A DNA stretch of 64,000 nucleotides from Algoriphagus halophilus (GTDB lineage: Bacteria; Bacteroidota; Bacteroidia; Cytophagales; Cyclobacteriaceae), in the NCBI RefSeq assembly GCF_900129785.1, contig NZ_FSRC01000002.1, positions 434,001 to 498,000 on the forward strand, read 5' to 3'. Position numbers and translations under genes: made by a program. A model generated the notes under the pieces. The model searched no databases. It was not told the origin of the DNA and was given only the letters and a program-made list of their open reading frames with translations. Positions 18,984 to 27,266 of this stretch are shown here, one piece after another. The stretch's first letter is position 1. Every line of letters begins with the position of its first letter.

Positions 18984-19832
18984 TTGCAGGTATTCAATAA
19001 TGGGGCCGAATGGCATAATTACTGGATTCAGACCCTCCAAACGCATAAATCAATAGGATTTGTCCCAACGATGGGAGCTCTTCACGAAGGCCATTTAGAC
19101 TTGATCAAAGCATCTAAAAAAACCTGCGACATCACTGTTGTTTCCATCTTCGTCAATCCTATTCAATTTAATAATGCAGAGGATTTTGAGAAGTATCCGG
19201 TTCTGACTGATCAAGATTTGTCTTTATTAAGACAGGAAGAAGTGGATTATGTGTTTTTACCCTCCATGGAAACCATTTATCCAGAATCACCGGTATTAAG
19301 TTTCAATTTTGGGAACTTGGAAAACGTATTGGAGGGAGAATTTAGACCGGGACATTTTAGTGGAGTTGGAATTATCGTATCCAAACTATTTAATATCATA
19401 CGACCCACCATTGCATTTTTTGGACAAAAGGACCTCCAACAAGTTGCTATCATCAAAAGATTGGCGCTAGACCTTTCTTTTCCATTGGAAATTCAAGTGG
19501 TCCCTACCAAAAGGGAAAAAGATGGATTGGCGCTTTCCTCAAGGAACATGAGATTAACTTCTATTGAAAGAGAAAAGGCCCTGCTTCTAATAAAAAGTTT
19601 AAATCAAGCAAAGAATGAACTATTGACCGGCGAAAGTTGGTTGGAGGTTCGGAACAAGGTTCAGCAATTATTTGAGGAAGAGGCGCTGACGCAATTAGAG
19701 TACTTTGAACTGGTTCACCCTGAAACATTTGAGGTTTTCAGTGAATTTGATCCACATAAAAAGTCCTCCATTTGCGTGGCCTCGTTTGTAGGAAATGTCA
19801 GATTAATAGACAACCTATCAATTAATCCTTAA
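18984..19832 (+). CDS. panC: Pantothenate synthetase
   Basis: The 282-residue enzyme joins pantoate and beta-alanine with ATP to make pantothenate. It shows the HIGH-type nucleotide motif (FVPTMGALHEGH, His34 and His37), FFGQKDLQQ, and the late ALSSRN loop. The start must be TTG at 18984: the next in-frame ATG is the one inside the HIGH motif, and no in-frame ATG exists between the promoter and this point. The gene is followed 21 bases later by panD, which makes beta-alanine, so the two steps of the pathway are co-transcribed. Confidence 0.95.
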   Translation: MQVFNNGAEWHNYWIQTLQTHKSIGFVPTMGALHEGHLDLIKASKKTCDITVVSIFVNPIQFNNAEDFEKYPVLTDQDLSLLRQEEVDYVFLPSMETIYPESPVLSFNFGNLENVLEGEFRPGHFSGVGIIVSKLFNIIRPTIAFFGQKDLQQVAIIKRLALDLSFPLEIQVVPTKREKDGLALSSRNMRLTSIEREKALLLIKSLNQAKNELLTGESWLEVRNKVQQLFEEEALTQLEYFELVHPETFEVFSEFDPHKKSSICVASFVGNVRLIDNLSINP

Positions 19833-19837
19833 TTTTG
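19830..19837 (+). promoter_or_regulatory. Possible internal -7 element before panD
   Basis: TAATTTTG overlaps the panC stop codon and lies 16 bases upstream of the panD ATG. It matches TAnnTTTG but has no clear -33 partner, so it may be chance. Confidence 0.3.
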
Positions 19838-19853
19838 CGGCAAATTTCATACA

Positions 19854-20201
19854 ATGCAAATTCAGGTATTAAAGTCCAAGATACACCGAGTTAAAATTAC
19901 TCAAGCAGAACTCAATTATGTAGGATCGATCACCATTGATGAGGATCTGATGGATGCTGCAAATCTGATCGAGAACGAAAAAGTTCAAATTGTCAATGTC
20001 AACAATGGCGAACGATTAGAAACTTACGTAATTACAGGAGAAAGAGGAAGCGGTCAAGTTTGTCTTAATGGACCCGCAGCAAGAAAAGCACAAGTAGGAG
20101 ATGTAGTAATTATCATTTCTTATGCAGGAATGGAACTAGAGGAAGCTAAACAACACAAACCTGTGTTAGTATTCCCTGACGATAGCAATAAAATTATTTG
20201 A
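19854..20201 (+). CDS. panD: Aspartate 1-decarboxylase
   Basis: The 115-residue proenzyme decarboxylates aspartate to beta-alanine for pantothenate. It contains the self-cleavage site Gly24-Ser25 (YVGSIT), where Ser25 becomes the pyruvoyl cofactor, the HRVKIT lead-in with Lys9 and His11, and the conserved [15 protein letters not shown] loop. Length and motifs are standard. It sits between panC and a flippase-like membrane protein, whose ATG overlaps the panD TGA by one base (TGATG), suggesting translational coupling. Confidence 0.96.
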   Translation: MQIQVLKSKIHRVKITQAELNYVGSITIDEDLMDAANLIENEKVQIVNVNNGERLETYVITGERGSGQVCLNGPAARKAQVGDVVIIISYAGMELEEAKQHKPVLVFPDDSNKII

Positions 20202-21205
20202 TGATCAATCAAAAACTTAAACAATGGATCCAGATCGCAATTTCTTTGGGAATAGCTGTCTGGATTTTTTGGTTTTTATACAAAGACATCGCGATTGAAA
20301 GTTTATTAGAGCAACTTCAATCCAGTAATTGGTTTTGGATAGGAACTTCCATTTTTGTTTCATTTTTTGGATACTTTCTAAGAGGCTGGAGATGGACCTT
20401 GCTGATTCATCCTGAACAGGGAGAGAAAGTTACTCCCGCTCGTGCCTATCATGCGACCATGGTTGGTTACTTAGTCAATCTTTTAATACCCAGAGCTGGT
20501 GAAGTTGCCAAATGCGGCGTGTTGAATAGAACAAATGGTATTTCTATGGGCCATTTATTGGGCACAGTCATTTTGGAAAGAAGTGTAGATCTACTGTGCT
20601 TGGTTGGCACCATCCTATTGGCATTCATTTTACAAAACTCCATGTTCCTTGAACTTGCAGGACAATTGGTCAACCTAGATGATCTATTAGCAAGTTTGAA
20701 ATCTAACCTACCAATTGTCATTGGCGGTATCCTAATCCTAATCCTGGTAGTTCGGTTTATTTTGAATAGGTTCCGAGATCATGGACTTATCAATAAAATC
20801 CAACATTTCTTTCGGGAAATGGGCGGTGGAATTAAAAGAATCAACCAACTAGAAAATCCACTTGGGTTTTGGATAAGCTCTATTGTACTTTGGGTGATTT
20901 ATTTTCTAACCATGTATACAGTATCTCTCGGAATTGAAAGTACTGCCAATTTGTCCTCTGGAGAAGTTCTTTTAGTCATGGTTATGGGAAGTATTGGCAT
21001 GGTAGCACCTGTTCAAGGCGGTATTGGAACCTTCCATGCACTTGTGGCCTTTATTTTGATCCAACTTGGAGTAACCGAGGTTGATGGTAAAATTTTCGCA
21101 GCCATCATCCATGGCACCCAGTTAATTCTTGTTTTGGTTCTGGGAATTATTAGTTGGCTTTCTATGATGAAATTACCAACTTGGAAACAACCCGAACAAG
21201 CATAA
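20201..21205 (+). CDS. Flippase-like membrane protein (LPG synthase transmembrane family)
   Basis: The 334-residue protein has about eight transmembrane segments and the family motifs FLRGWRWTLLI near residue 60, LLIPRAGEVAKCGVLNR near 96 and the late GSIGMVAPVQGGIGTFHALV near 265. This matches the membrane half of lysylphosphatidylglycerol synthase (UPF0104), but the soluble aminoacyl-transfer domain of MprF is absent, so a lipid or isoprenoid flippase role is more likely than lipid lysylation. The ATG at 20201 overlaps the panD stop; a TTG one codon earlier is less likely. Confidence 0.85.
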   Translation: MINQKLKQWIQIAISLGIAVWIFWFLYKDIAIESLLEQLQSSNWFWIGTSIFVSFFGYFLRGWRWTLLIHPEQGEKVTPARAYHATMVGYLVNLLIPRAGEVAKCGVLNRTNGISMGHLLGTVILERSVDLLCLVGTILLAFILQNSMFLELAGQLVNLDDLLASLKSNLPIVIGGILILILVVRFILNRFRDHGLINKIQHFFREMGGGIKRINQLENPLGFWISSIVLWVIYFLTMYTVSLGIESTANLSSGEVLLVMVMGSIGMVAPVQGGIGTFHALVAFILIQLGVTEVDGKIFAAIIHGTQLILVLVLGIISWLSMMKLPTWKQPEQA

Positions 21206-21233
21206 ATCGTTATCAATAGCAAATTAATAAACT

Positions 21234-21920
21234 ATGATTATCCTAATTGTAATTGTCTTTGCAATTGCCGGCTTTGCGGTCAGCAATCGATTAAAAAGCA
21301 AATTCAAAAAGTACTCTCAAATCAGCCTGGAAGCCAATCTATCCGGTGCTGACATTGCTAAATTGATGCTTGCAGACAATAATATCCACGATGTACAAGT
21401 TGTCTGCGTAGAGGGCCAATTGACTGACCATTATAACCCCGCTAATAAAACTGTCAATCTTAGCCCAGATGTTTATTATGGTAGAAATGCTGCAGCTGCT
21501 GCAGTTGCCTCCCATGAATGTGGTCACGCGGTACAGCATGCCACGTCTTACGCTTGGCTCAATTTGCGATCCACTCTAGTCCCTATTCAAAATAGCGCTA
21601 GTAAGATTCTGAATATTGTATTGATTGCCTCTTTATTTGGAGGTTTTGCCTTAGGGTTACCTGTCCCATTCATTGGATATATTGTAGTAGGCTCCTATTC
21701 TGTGATTACTCTATTTACTATTGTCACCTTACCTGTTGAGTTTGATGCTAGTAATCGAGCACTTGCTTGGGTAAAAAACAGAAACATTGTGACTCCTTCG
21801 GAATATGAAATGTCCAAAGATGCCTTAAAATGGGCTGCAATGACTTACGTAGTAGCGGCTTTAGCCTCTATTACCACACTTGCATACTATATTATGGTGT
21901 TTTTTGGAAATAGAGATTGA
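21234..21920 (+). CDS. Membrane zinc metallopeptidase (Zn_peptidase_2/YugP-like)
   Basis: The 228-residue protein opens with a transmembrane helix (residues 1-17) and carries the zinc site HECGH at 94-98 in the context AAAAVASHECGHAVQHA. Two further hydrophobic helices (about 125-150 and 155-170) and a C-terminal one (about 205-225) follow, with the downstream EFDASNRAL element typical of the family, whose Glu can act as a third ligand. Its substrate is unknown. It lies 28 bases after the flippase-like gene and is followed by a terminator, so it ends the panC-panD run. Confidence 0.9.
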   Translation: MIILIVIVFAIAGFAVSNRLKSKFKKYSQISLEANLSGADIAKLMLADNNIHDVQVVCVEGQLTDHYNPANKTVNLSPDVYYGRNAAAAAVASHECGHAVQHATSYAWLNLRSTLVPIQNSASKILNIVLIASLFGGFALGLPVPFIGYIVVGSYSVITLFTIVTLPVEFDASNRALAWVKNRNIVTPSEYEMSKDALKWAAMTYVVAALASITTLAYYIMVFFGNRD

Positions 21921-21941
21921 TCCAGATCAAATAAGAATTTC

Positions 21942-21977
21942 GAAGAGGGGCAAGCTTTTGTCCCTCTTCTTTTTTTG
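21942..21977 (+). terminator. Terminator of the panC-panD-metallopeptidase run
   Basis: GAAGAGGG pairs with CCCTCTTC around a 12-base loop and is followed by a run of eight T. Confidence 0.8.
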
Positions 21978-22018
21978 CTATATCTTCCAAAATAAGATCA
22001 TAAACCCAATTATTGAAT

Positions 22019-23158
22019 ATGGATTTTCAATTAACAGAAGAACATTTAGCAGTTAGAGAGGCCGCAAAAGAATTTACCCAAACTGAGCTTTTACCTGGAG
22101 TCATTGAAAGAGATACCCATGCTATTTTTCCAAAAGAACAGGTCAAAAAGATGGGCGAATTGGGATTTTTGGGAATGATGGTAGACCCAAAATACCATGG
22201 AGGGGGAATGGACACGCTTTCCTATGTCATTGCGATGGAGGAATTATCAAAAGTAGATGCTTCTGCCTCTGTAGCTATGTCCGTCAACAATTCTTTAGTC
22301 TGTTGGGGTCTTGAAAAATATGGAACCGAGGAACAAAAAGAAAAATACCTTAAACCTTTAGCAGCCGGAGAGGTTTTAGGCGCTTTTTGTCTTTCCGAAC
22401 CAGAAGCTGGATCAGACGCCACTTCTCAAAGAACTGAAGCTGTTTTAAATGGAGATCATTACCTACTCAACGGGACAAAAAACTGGATCACAAACGGTTC
22501 TTCAGCAAGCATTTACCTGGTCATAGCTCAAACTCATCCAGAATTAGGACATAAAGGTATTTCTGTATTTATAGTTGAAAAAAACTGGGAGGGGTTTGTG
22601 GTTGGTAAAAAAGAAGATAAATTAGGCATCCGTGGATCCGATACACATAGCTTAATGTTTACCGATGTTAAAGTTCCTGTAGAAAATAGAATTGGGGAAG
22701 AAGGATTTGGATTTACGTTTGCGATGGAAACCTTAAATGGAGGTAGAATCGGAATTGCTGCCCAAGCGTTGGGGATTGCTGCCGGAGCCTATGAATTGGC
22801 CTTGGCTTATTCAAAAGAAAGGAAAGCTTTTGGAAAGCCGATCAGTCAACATCAGGCTATCCAGTTTAAACTGGCAGATATGGCTACCCAAATTGAAGCA
22901 GCAAGACTTCTAGTATACAAGGCAGCTTGGACCAAAGACCAAGGAGAAGATTACTCGCAAGCTTCAGCGATAGCAAAATTATATGCTTCCCAAGTAGCAA
23001 TGGATGTGACAGTAGAGGCCATTCAAATACATGGAGGCTATGGTTACGTCAAAGAGTACCATGTAGAACGATTAATGAGGGATGCAAAAATCACCCAGAT
23101 TTATGAAGGTACTTCCGAAATTCAAAAAATTGTAATATCCAGAGGGATATTGAGATAA
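22019..23158 (+). CDS. Acyl-CoA dehydrogenase
   Basis: The 379-residue flavoenzyme introduces a double bond into acyl-CoA. It shows the N-terminal helical domain, the FAD- and substrate-binding signature GAFCLSEPEAGSDA, the NGTKNWITNG strand, and the C-terminal signature QIHGGYGYVKEYHVERLMRDAKITQIYEGTSEIQ split across residues about 340-370, in which the Glu of YEGT is the catalytic base. It most resembles short-chain (butyryl-CoA) dehydrogenases. Start ATG 22019 is preferred over a TTG two codons earlier. It is a single-gene unit with its own terminator. Confidence 0.94.
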   Translation: MDFQLTEEHLAVREAAKEFTQTELLPGVIERDTHAIFPKEQVKKMGELGFLGMMVDPKYHGGGMDTLSYVIAMEELSKVDASASVAMSVNNSLVCWGLEKYGTEEQKEKYLKPLAAGEVLGAFCLSEPEAGSDATSQRTEAVLNGDHYLLNGTKNWITNGSSASIYLVIAQTHPELGHKGISVFIVEKNWEGFVVGKKEDKLGIRGSDTHSLMFTDVKVPVENRIGEEGFGFTFAMETLNGGRIGIAAQALGIAAGAYELALAYSKERKAFGKPISQHQAIQFKLADMATQIEAARLLVYKAAWTKDQGEDYSQASAIAKLYASQVAMDVTVEAIQIHGGYGYVKEYHVERLMRDAKITQIYEGTSEIQKIVISRGILR

Positions 23159-23179
23159 TCCAGTTTTTTCTAGTTATCA

Positions 23180-23220
23180 GAGGGTATAATAACATAAAAT
23201 TATACCCTCCTTTTATTTTT
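23180..23220 (+). terminator. Terminator after the acyl-CoA dehydrogenase gene
   Basis: An 11-bp perfect stem (GAGGGTATAAT with ATTATACCCTC) with an 8-base loop is followed by CTTTTATTTTT. Confidence 0.8.
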
Positions 23221-23265
23221 ATATACCTTTTATCAAATTTTTACGTTATTAAGTAAGAAAAATCA

Positions 23266-23273
23266 TATTTTTG
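23266..23273 (+). promoter_or_regulatory. -7 promoter element of the AraC gene
   Basis: TATTTTTG lies 26 bases upstream of the ATG at 23300. No clear -33 box was found. Confidence 0.45.
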
Positions 23274-23299
23274 TGATTCTGTTTTTCTACTAATAAATA

Positions 23300-24226
23300 A
23301 TGGAATATTACAACAAAGTAATTGAATCAATAAATGTCCGCTTCTTAAGAGGTAATAATTATCGCGTGGAAAAGCCTGCGACAATTGTAAATTACGAAGA
23401 ACCAGACAATACCCTTGTTTTACTACACCATGGTACCCTGAAGTTTGGGGAAGACCAAGAATTGGTAAATGAAGGGGAGGTTTTGTTTTTACCTGGAGGT
23501 CAAAAGACCGTGCTTACCATCGGTGGAAGCGCTAAAAAAAGTGAAATTAATCTAGATCAGTTTACTGAATCGAAGAAAAAACACCTTCAAAGTTTAAGCT
23601 TTAGGGAGATCAAAAATACAGAAGACGACTGTATCTCCATGGTCAGCTTTGAGTCAAAGGTTTTTGACGTTGTCAATTTCTTCAACTCGCTGGACATACC
23701 TCCTTTTATTATCCGCTTTAATGATCGCTTGGCAACCATTATTGAGGACTTAATGAAGGAAATGGAGCAAACTCACGTGGGTAGAGAAAGAGCATTAAAG
23801 TCTTTGACCGAAATTCTCGTTATAGAATTGCTCAGACATATTCTTAAAAACAGATTGTTCTTGGAAGAACTTTCTACCAACTCTACCTATTTCAAGGACC
23901 CTCGATTGATTGATCTATTCAATTATATCAAAACCAATTTGGGAGGAGATCTTTCCAATAAAATCCTTGCCAAAGTTGCGAATGTATCTGAAGACTATGT
24001 GGGCCAGTATTTCAAAATGTTGACAGGAATCAATCCTCAAGACTACATTGAATACCAGCGAATGGAAGCAGCAGTGGAATTACTTAGAACCACTAAGAAA
24101 TCAATTCGAGATATTGGAAAAGAAGTAGGATATAAAGACACCGCTTATTTCTGTAGAAGATTTAAAATGATGTATGGTGTGCCTGCTGGAAAAATGAGAA
24201 GAAGAGAATCCTTAATTAACGTTTAA
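23300..24226 (+). CDS. AraC family transcriptional regulator
   Basis: The 308-residue protein has a cupin-like N-terminal sensing part (LVLLHHGTLKFGEDQELVN, then EGEVLFLPGGQ) and a C-terminal double helix-turn-helix (about 200-300) with the signature KILAKVANVSEDYVGQYFK and SIRDIGKEVGYKDTAYFCRRFK. It should activate or repress genes in response to an unknown ligand. Its stop overlaps the end of the convergent GGGP synthase gene by 15 bases. No target can be named from the sequence. Confidence 0.9.
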   Translation: MEYYNKVIESINVRFLRGNNYRVEKPATIVNYEEPDNTLVLLHHGTLKFGEDQELVNEGEVLFLPGGQKTVLTIGGSAKKSEINLDQFTESKKKHLQSLSFREIKNTEDDCISMVSFESKVFDVVNFFNSLDIPPFIIRFNDRLATIIEDLMKEMEQTHVGRERALKSLTEILVIELLRHILKNRLFLEELSTNSTYFKDPRLIDLFNYIKTNLGGDLSNKILAKVANVSEDYVGQYFKMLTGINPQDYIEYQRMEAAVELLRTTKKSIRDIGKEVGYKDTAYFCRRFKMMYGVPAGKMRRRESLINV

Positions 24227-24994
24227 GGATAGATTATATACAGATTTATAGTTTAAGACCTCAGCCAAAAAGCTGGGGTCTTTTTCTATGGAGTTCCCTA
24301 TGACGACCAAATCTGCCCCAGCCTCATAAGTTTTCTTTAGTTTATCCAACGTATCGATCCCCCCTCCCACAATTACCGGGCAAGGAACCTCCTGCTTGAC
24401 CAATTTGATCACTTGAGGAGAAACTTGACTTTTTGCACCACTACCTGCGTCAAGGAACACATACTTCATCCCTAAAAAATGACCTGCCAATGCGGTATCT
24501 TTCGCTAAAATGGATTGGGAGTTAAGAATGGGCAATGTTTGGCTCACCGCATGAACACTGGTGATTTCCCCGTCATTTACCAAAAGATAAGCCGTTGGCA
24601 AAACCTCTATTCCCAACTTAGAAATCTTAGAAGCCGCAGCAATTTGTTGGCCTATGAGGTAATCTGGATTTCTTCCAGAAATCAGAGAAAGAAACAAAAT
24701 TGCATCTGCATTTTTAGACACTTGTAATTGAGACCCTGGAAAAATCACAACTGGGATTGGTCCAGCAATCTGCCTCACAGCATCTACCACCGTCGAAAAG
24801 TCTTTTTTGCCATTGCTACTTCCTCCAACAAATATCAAATCCAAGTCAGAATCTTTCACCCAAGCAAAATTCTTGGCTAAGATTTCTGGATCAGGACATT
24901 TATCTGGATCTATCAGCCAAGCCAGACCTTTTCTCTTGAACTGGCATATCTCCTTCAATAACTTACTGACTTTCTTCTTCTCCCTTTTCAGCAT
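24212..24994 (-). CDS. Geranylgeranylglyceryl/heptaprenylglyceryl phosphate synthase (PcrB/GGGPS family)
   Basis: The 260-residue TIM-barrel enzyme transfers a long prenyl chain to glycerol-1-phosphate, making an ether lipid precursor like those of archaea. Evidence is the LAWLIDPDK strand, DLIFVGGSSNG, PVVIFPGS, the KYVFLDAGSGAKSQV segment and the C-terminal phosphate-binding IVGGGIDT and VVIGNSIEKDP. Bacteroidota members are known to include active GGGP synthases; the product chain length cannot be read here. Start ATG 24994 overlaps the upstream gene by 32 bases; a TTG 17 codons earlier would overlap more. Its end overlaps the convergent AraC gene. Confidence 0.9.
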   Translation of the reverse strand: MLKREKKKVSKLLKEICQFKRKGLAWLIDPDKCPDPEILAKNFAWVKDSDLDLIFVGGSSNGKKDFSTVVDAVRQIAGPIPVVIFPGSQLQVSKNADAILFLSLISGRNPDYLIGQQIAAASKISKLGIEVLPTAYLLVNDGEITSVHAVSQTLPILNSQSILAKDTALAGHFLGMKYVFLDAGSGAKSQVSPQVIKLVKQEVPCPVIVGGGIDTLDKLKKTYEAGADLVVIGNSIEKDPSFLAEVLNYKSVYNLSLNVN

Positions 24995-25355
24995 CTTCTG
25001 AGGCCTGGTCGCTAAACAAATTTGGAAGATACTTTTCCTTGGCATAAGCCAATCCCAACACTAATAAACGCTGGCTTAGGGAAGGCCAAAAACCGCTAGA
25101 CTTGGCTTTACTTTTAATTTTTTCTTCTAACTCTTCAGTAAGCAATCCCTCTTTTTCCAATAAGGCTAAGGCTTTCTCCGTATTTCGGTTTTTCTTCCGC
25201 TTTTTGGTTTTTAGGATAGCAAAGGCAATCAGCCCACCCGCCAAAGCTAAGCCACCAATTTTCACCCATTCCTCAGAATCCTTTTTAAGTAACTCTAATT
25301 GCTTCGCCAAAGTCTGCTCCAGCTCTTCAGCCTTCTTTTCAAGCTCCTGGTTCAT
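24963..25355 (-). CDS. Small helix-rich membrane protein of unknown function
   Basis: I do not recognise a family with confidence. The 130-residue product has a charged coiled-coil N-terminus (ELEKKAEELEQTLAKQLELLKK), one transmembrane segment at about residues 32-50 (IGGLALAGGLIAFAIL), a basic stretch (KTKKRKKNRN) and an acidic C-terminus. This resembles small YtxH/DUF883-like envelope proteins. ATG 25355 has an AGAAAAGAAG run directly before it and overlaps the holin-like gene by 17 bases; ATG 25382 is the alternative and would add 9 residues. It is translated into the GGGP synthase gene by another overlap. Confidence 0.75.
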   Translation of the reverse strand: MNQELEKKAEELEQTLAKQLELLKKDSEEWVKIGGLALAGGLIAFAILKTKKRKKNRNTEKALALLEKEGLLTEELEEKIKSKAKSSGFWPSLSQRLLVLGLAYAKEKYLPNLFSDQASEDAEKGEEESQ

Positions 25356-25710
25356 CTTCTTTTCTTTTGACTTTTCTAGCATTTAAAATAAAAATCTTCA
25401 AGCCATCCTGAACATTTCTCTGGATAGTTTTTGAGTATCGAGTATAGTATAAAAAGCCCAGAAAAGCGAGATACATCAATCCGACCAACAAAAATCCCAT
25501 GTAAGGAGAATTGGTATATTGGCTCAAGAAAAAAGCTAATGAAAAACTAAAAAACAGCAAGACCAAAAGGAAAACTGCACACATAAAAAAGAGCAGGACC
25601 AGTCTTGAAACAATCCCTAAGAATTCTTCCTGGATTTCTAGTTTTACGATGTCTATTTTAGTTTCTACAATACCTTTTAAGGTCTGTATGATTTCTCCAA
25701 TCTTTAGCAT
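25339..25710 (-). CDS. Phage-holin-family (Holin-X/PF07332-like) membrane protein
   Basis: The 123-residue protein has an amphipathic N-terminus (TLKGIVETKIDIVKLEIQEEF), two long transmembrane helices (about 38-62 and 70-92) and a basic tail, the plan of the Holin-X superfamily. In Bacteroidota these are chromosomal envelope proteins, not phage lysis genes, often next to a small coiled-coil/one-helix partner as here. No phage genes adjoin it. It is the first gene of a three-gene overlapping unit ending with GGGP synthase. Confidence 0.8.
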   Translation of the reverse strand: MLKIGEIIQTLKGIVETKIDIVKLEIQEEFLGIVSRLVLLFFMCAVFLLVLLFFSFSLAFFLSQYTNSPYMGFLLVGLMYLAFLGFLYYTRYSKTIQRNVQDGLKIFILNARKVKRKEDEPGA

Positions 25711-25771
25711 AAAGGCAAAATTCGGTTCCGATTTATGTCACAATATACTTGAAATCGAAAGAGCAAAAAAA

Positions 25772-26380
25772 TCAAGTAGTCAGGTCGACCTCTTGTTGGT
25801 AGTATTTAAACCTCAACACTAGTTCCAGTGCAAAGGCTATGGCTTGGTTTATCGGCAATTGTTTGCAAAGAGATTCGTCAATTTCCTCTAAATACATGTA
25901 AAATTTTGAAGCACTTGGAATCGGTAGATCTTCGTTTATTCTCTTTGTAACAGCCAAATATGCTTCCTGCTTTTGTTCCTTTAAAGTCTTGCAAATGATA
26001 ATATCCTTCTGACCATATTTGTTCTTCCTGGCAGATGCAGCAAAAAGCCTACAGATCATCCCTCGGTTTACATAATTGGTACAATATCCCATTTTACCTG
26101 AAATGGAATTGGTTCGGTACACGATACAATTACCTTGGTCATCTCCAGACTCAATAAGACTTAGGATGGTTTCTGCCAGGCCCTTGTTAAAAAAATCAAA
26201 TGCTAAGGGTAGGAACTCCAATGCTGAAGCTGGAATTTGGGGATTGGCGCAGCAAGCGCCACATCCTGTAAGACAACTTAAGCCACTCCCGGAAGTAAAT
26301 TGCTTTGCTTCCTCCTCTAGCTCTTTGAAAACTTTCAATACGGCCAGAGACTTTTCTTCGAGATTCAACGATATGTTCAA
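25772..26380 (-). CDS. YkgJ family cysteine-cluster protein
   Basis: The 202-residue protein contains the metal-binding cluster SCLTGCGACCANP (near residues 35-47) and further cysteines downstream (GNCIVY, GYCTNY, MICRLF, IICKTL), the pattern of YkgJ proteins that probably bind zinc or an iron-sulfur cluster. Function is unknown. There is no ATG in the N-terminal part, so the start is TTG at 26380; a -7 element lies only 9-16 bases upstream, which implies an almost leaderless transcript. Confidence 0.85.
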   Translation of the reverse strand: MNISLNLEEKSLAVLKVFKELEEEAKQFTSGSGLSCLTGCGACCANPQIPASALEFLPLAFDFFNKGLAETILSLIESGDDQGNCIVYRTNSISGKMGYCTNYVNRGMICRLFAASARKNKYGQKDIIICKTLKEQKQEAYLAVTKRINEDLPIPSASKFYMYLEEIDESLCKQLPINQAIAFALELVLRFKYYQQEVDLTT

Positions 26381-26388
26381 ATAGTGCG

Positions 26389-26422
26389 CAAATCTACAGA
26401 AAGGAATGACACGAAATTCAAA
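26389..26422 (-). promoter_or_regulatory. Promoter of the YkgJ-family gene
   Basis: On the minus strand TTTG (26422-26419), a 22-base spacer and TAGATTTG (26396-26389). Transcription would begin within a few bases of the TTG start codon. Confidence 0.5.
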
Positions 26423-26543
26423 TCGAAGAACTTAATTTTTTGAGCTGATTTACAGAGATTTACCAAAATAAAGTAAGGAATAACTTGGCATGGACTGTCC
26501 ATTTTTAACTAGAGATCGTTTTCTTTAATAAACGATTTAAATT

Positions 26544-27266
26544 ATGAGCAATACGGACGAACAAAACCACGAAGATAGAATCCGACAGGCTTTTAAAGAA
26601 CGGGATTGGAATGAAATCAAAAGTTCTGACTCTTGGGTGATTTTTAAAGTGATGTCAGAATTTGTGGAAGGATTTGAAAAACTGGCTAAAATTGGACCCT
26701 GTGTTTCTGTATTTGGTTCCGCTAGAACTCCTCGTGATCACCAGCATTACAAAATGGCCGAAGAAATTGCAGCCAAACTAGTCCGACACGGATATGGAGT
26801 AATCACTGGTGGTGGCCCAGGAATCATGGAGGCTGGAAATAGAGGGGCCCATTCTGAAGGAGGAAAATCTGTAGGATTAAATATTGAGCTTCCTTTCGAA
26901 CAATTTAACAACATCTACATAGACCGAGATAAACTTTTAACTTTTGATTACTTCTTTGTCAGAAAAGTAATGTTTGTAAAATATTCTCAAGGGTTTGTGG
27001 TACTTCCTGGAGGGTTCGGTACCATGGACGAATTCTTTGAGGCCTTAACCTTAATACAAACCAATAAAATCGGAAGATTTCCCATTGTTTTAGTAGGAAA
27101 GAAGTATTGGACAGGATTGTTGGATTGGATCAAAAACACAATTTTGGAAAATAATTACATCAATGAAGAAGATCTAGAGCTTTTCAGCATAGTAGAAGAT
27201 GCTACAGAAGCTGTTAAAGTAATTGATGATTTCTACAGCAAATACCTTCTTAGTCCTAATTTCTAA
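26544..27266 (+). CDS. LOG family (TIGR00730) nucleotide 5'-monophosphate phosphoribohydrolase-like protein
   Basis: The 240-residue Rossmann protein has the family motifs VSVFGSARTPRD, GYGVITGGGPGIMEAGNRGA and VVLPGGFGTMDEFFEALT, where PGGxGTxxE forms the phosphoribohydrolase active site. It is of the longer LOG type with about 50 extra N-terminal residues. Homologues split nucleoside monophosphates (cytokinin-type in plants) or act as PpnN-like nucleotide hydrolases; older annotation as lysine decarboxylase is wrong. Its stop overlaps the next gene's ATG by one base (TAATG), so the two are coupled. Confidence 0.92.
   Translation: MSNTDEQNHEDRIRQAFKERDWNEIKSSDSWVIFKVMSEFVEGFEKLAKIGPCVSVFGSARTPRDHQHYKMAEEIAAKLVRHGYGVITGGGPGIMEAGNRGAHSEGGKSVGLNIELPFEQFNNIYIDRDKLLTFDYFFVRKVMFVKYSQGFVVLPGGFGTMDEFFEALTLIQTNKIGRFPIVLVGKKYWTGLLDWIKNTILENNYINEEDLELFSIVEDATEAVKVIDDFYSKYLLSPNF

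Noticed and set aside
25339..25710. Phage holin gene as a sign of prophage
   Set aside because: Only one holin-like gene, with no integrase, capsid or tail gene near it; the family is common in non-phage Bacteroidota loci.
26490..26502. ATGGAC-T-GTCCAT palindrome before the LOG gene
   Set aside because: Only 6-bp arms, no promoter match beside it; too weak to call a site.
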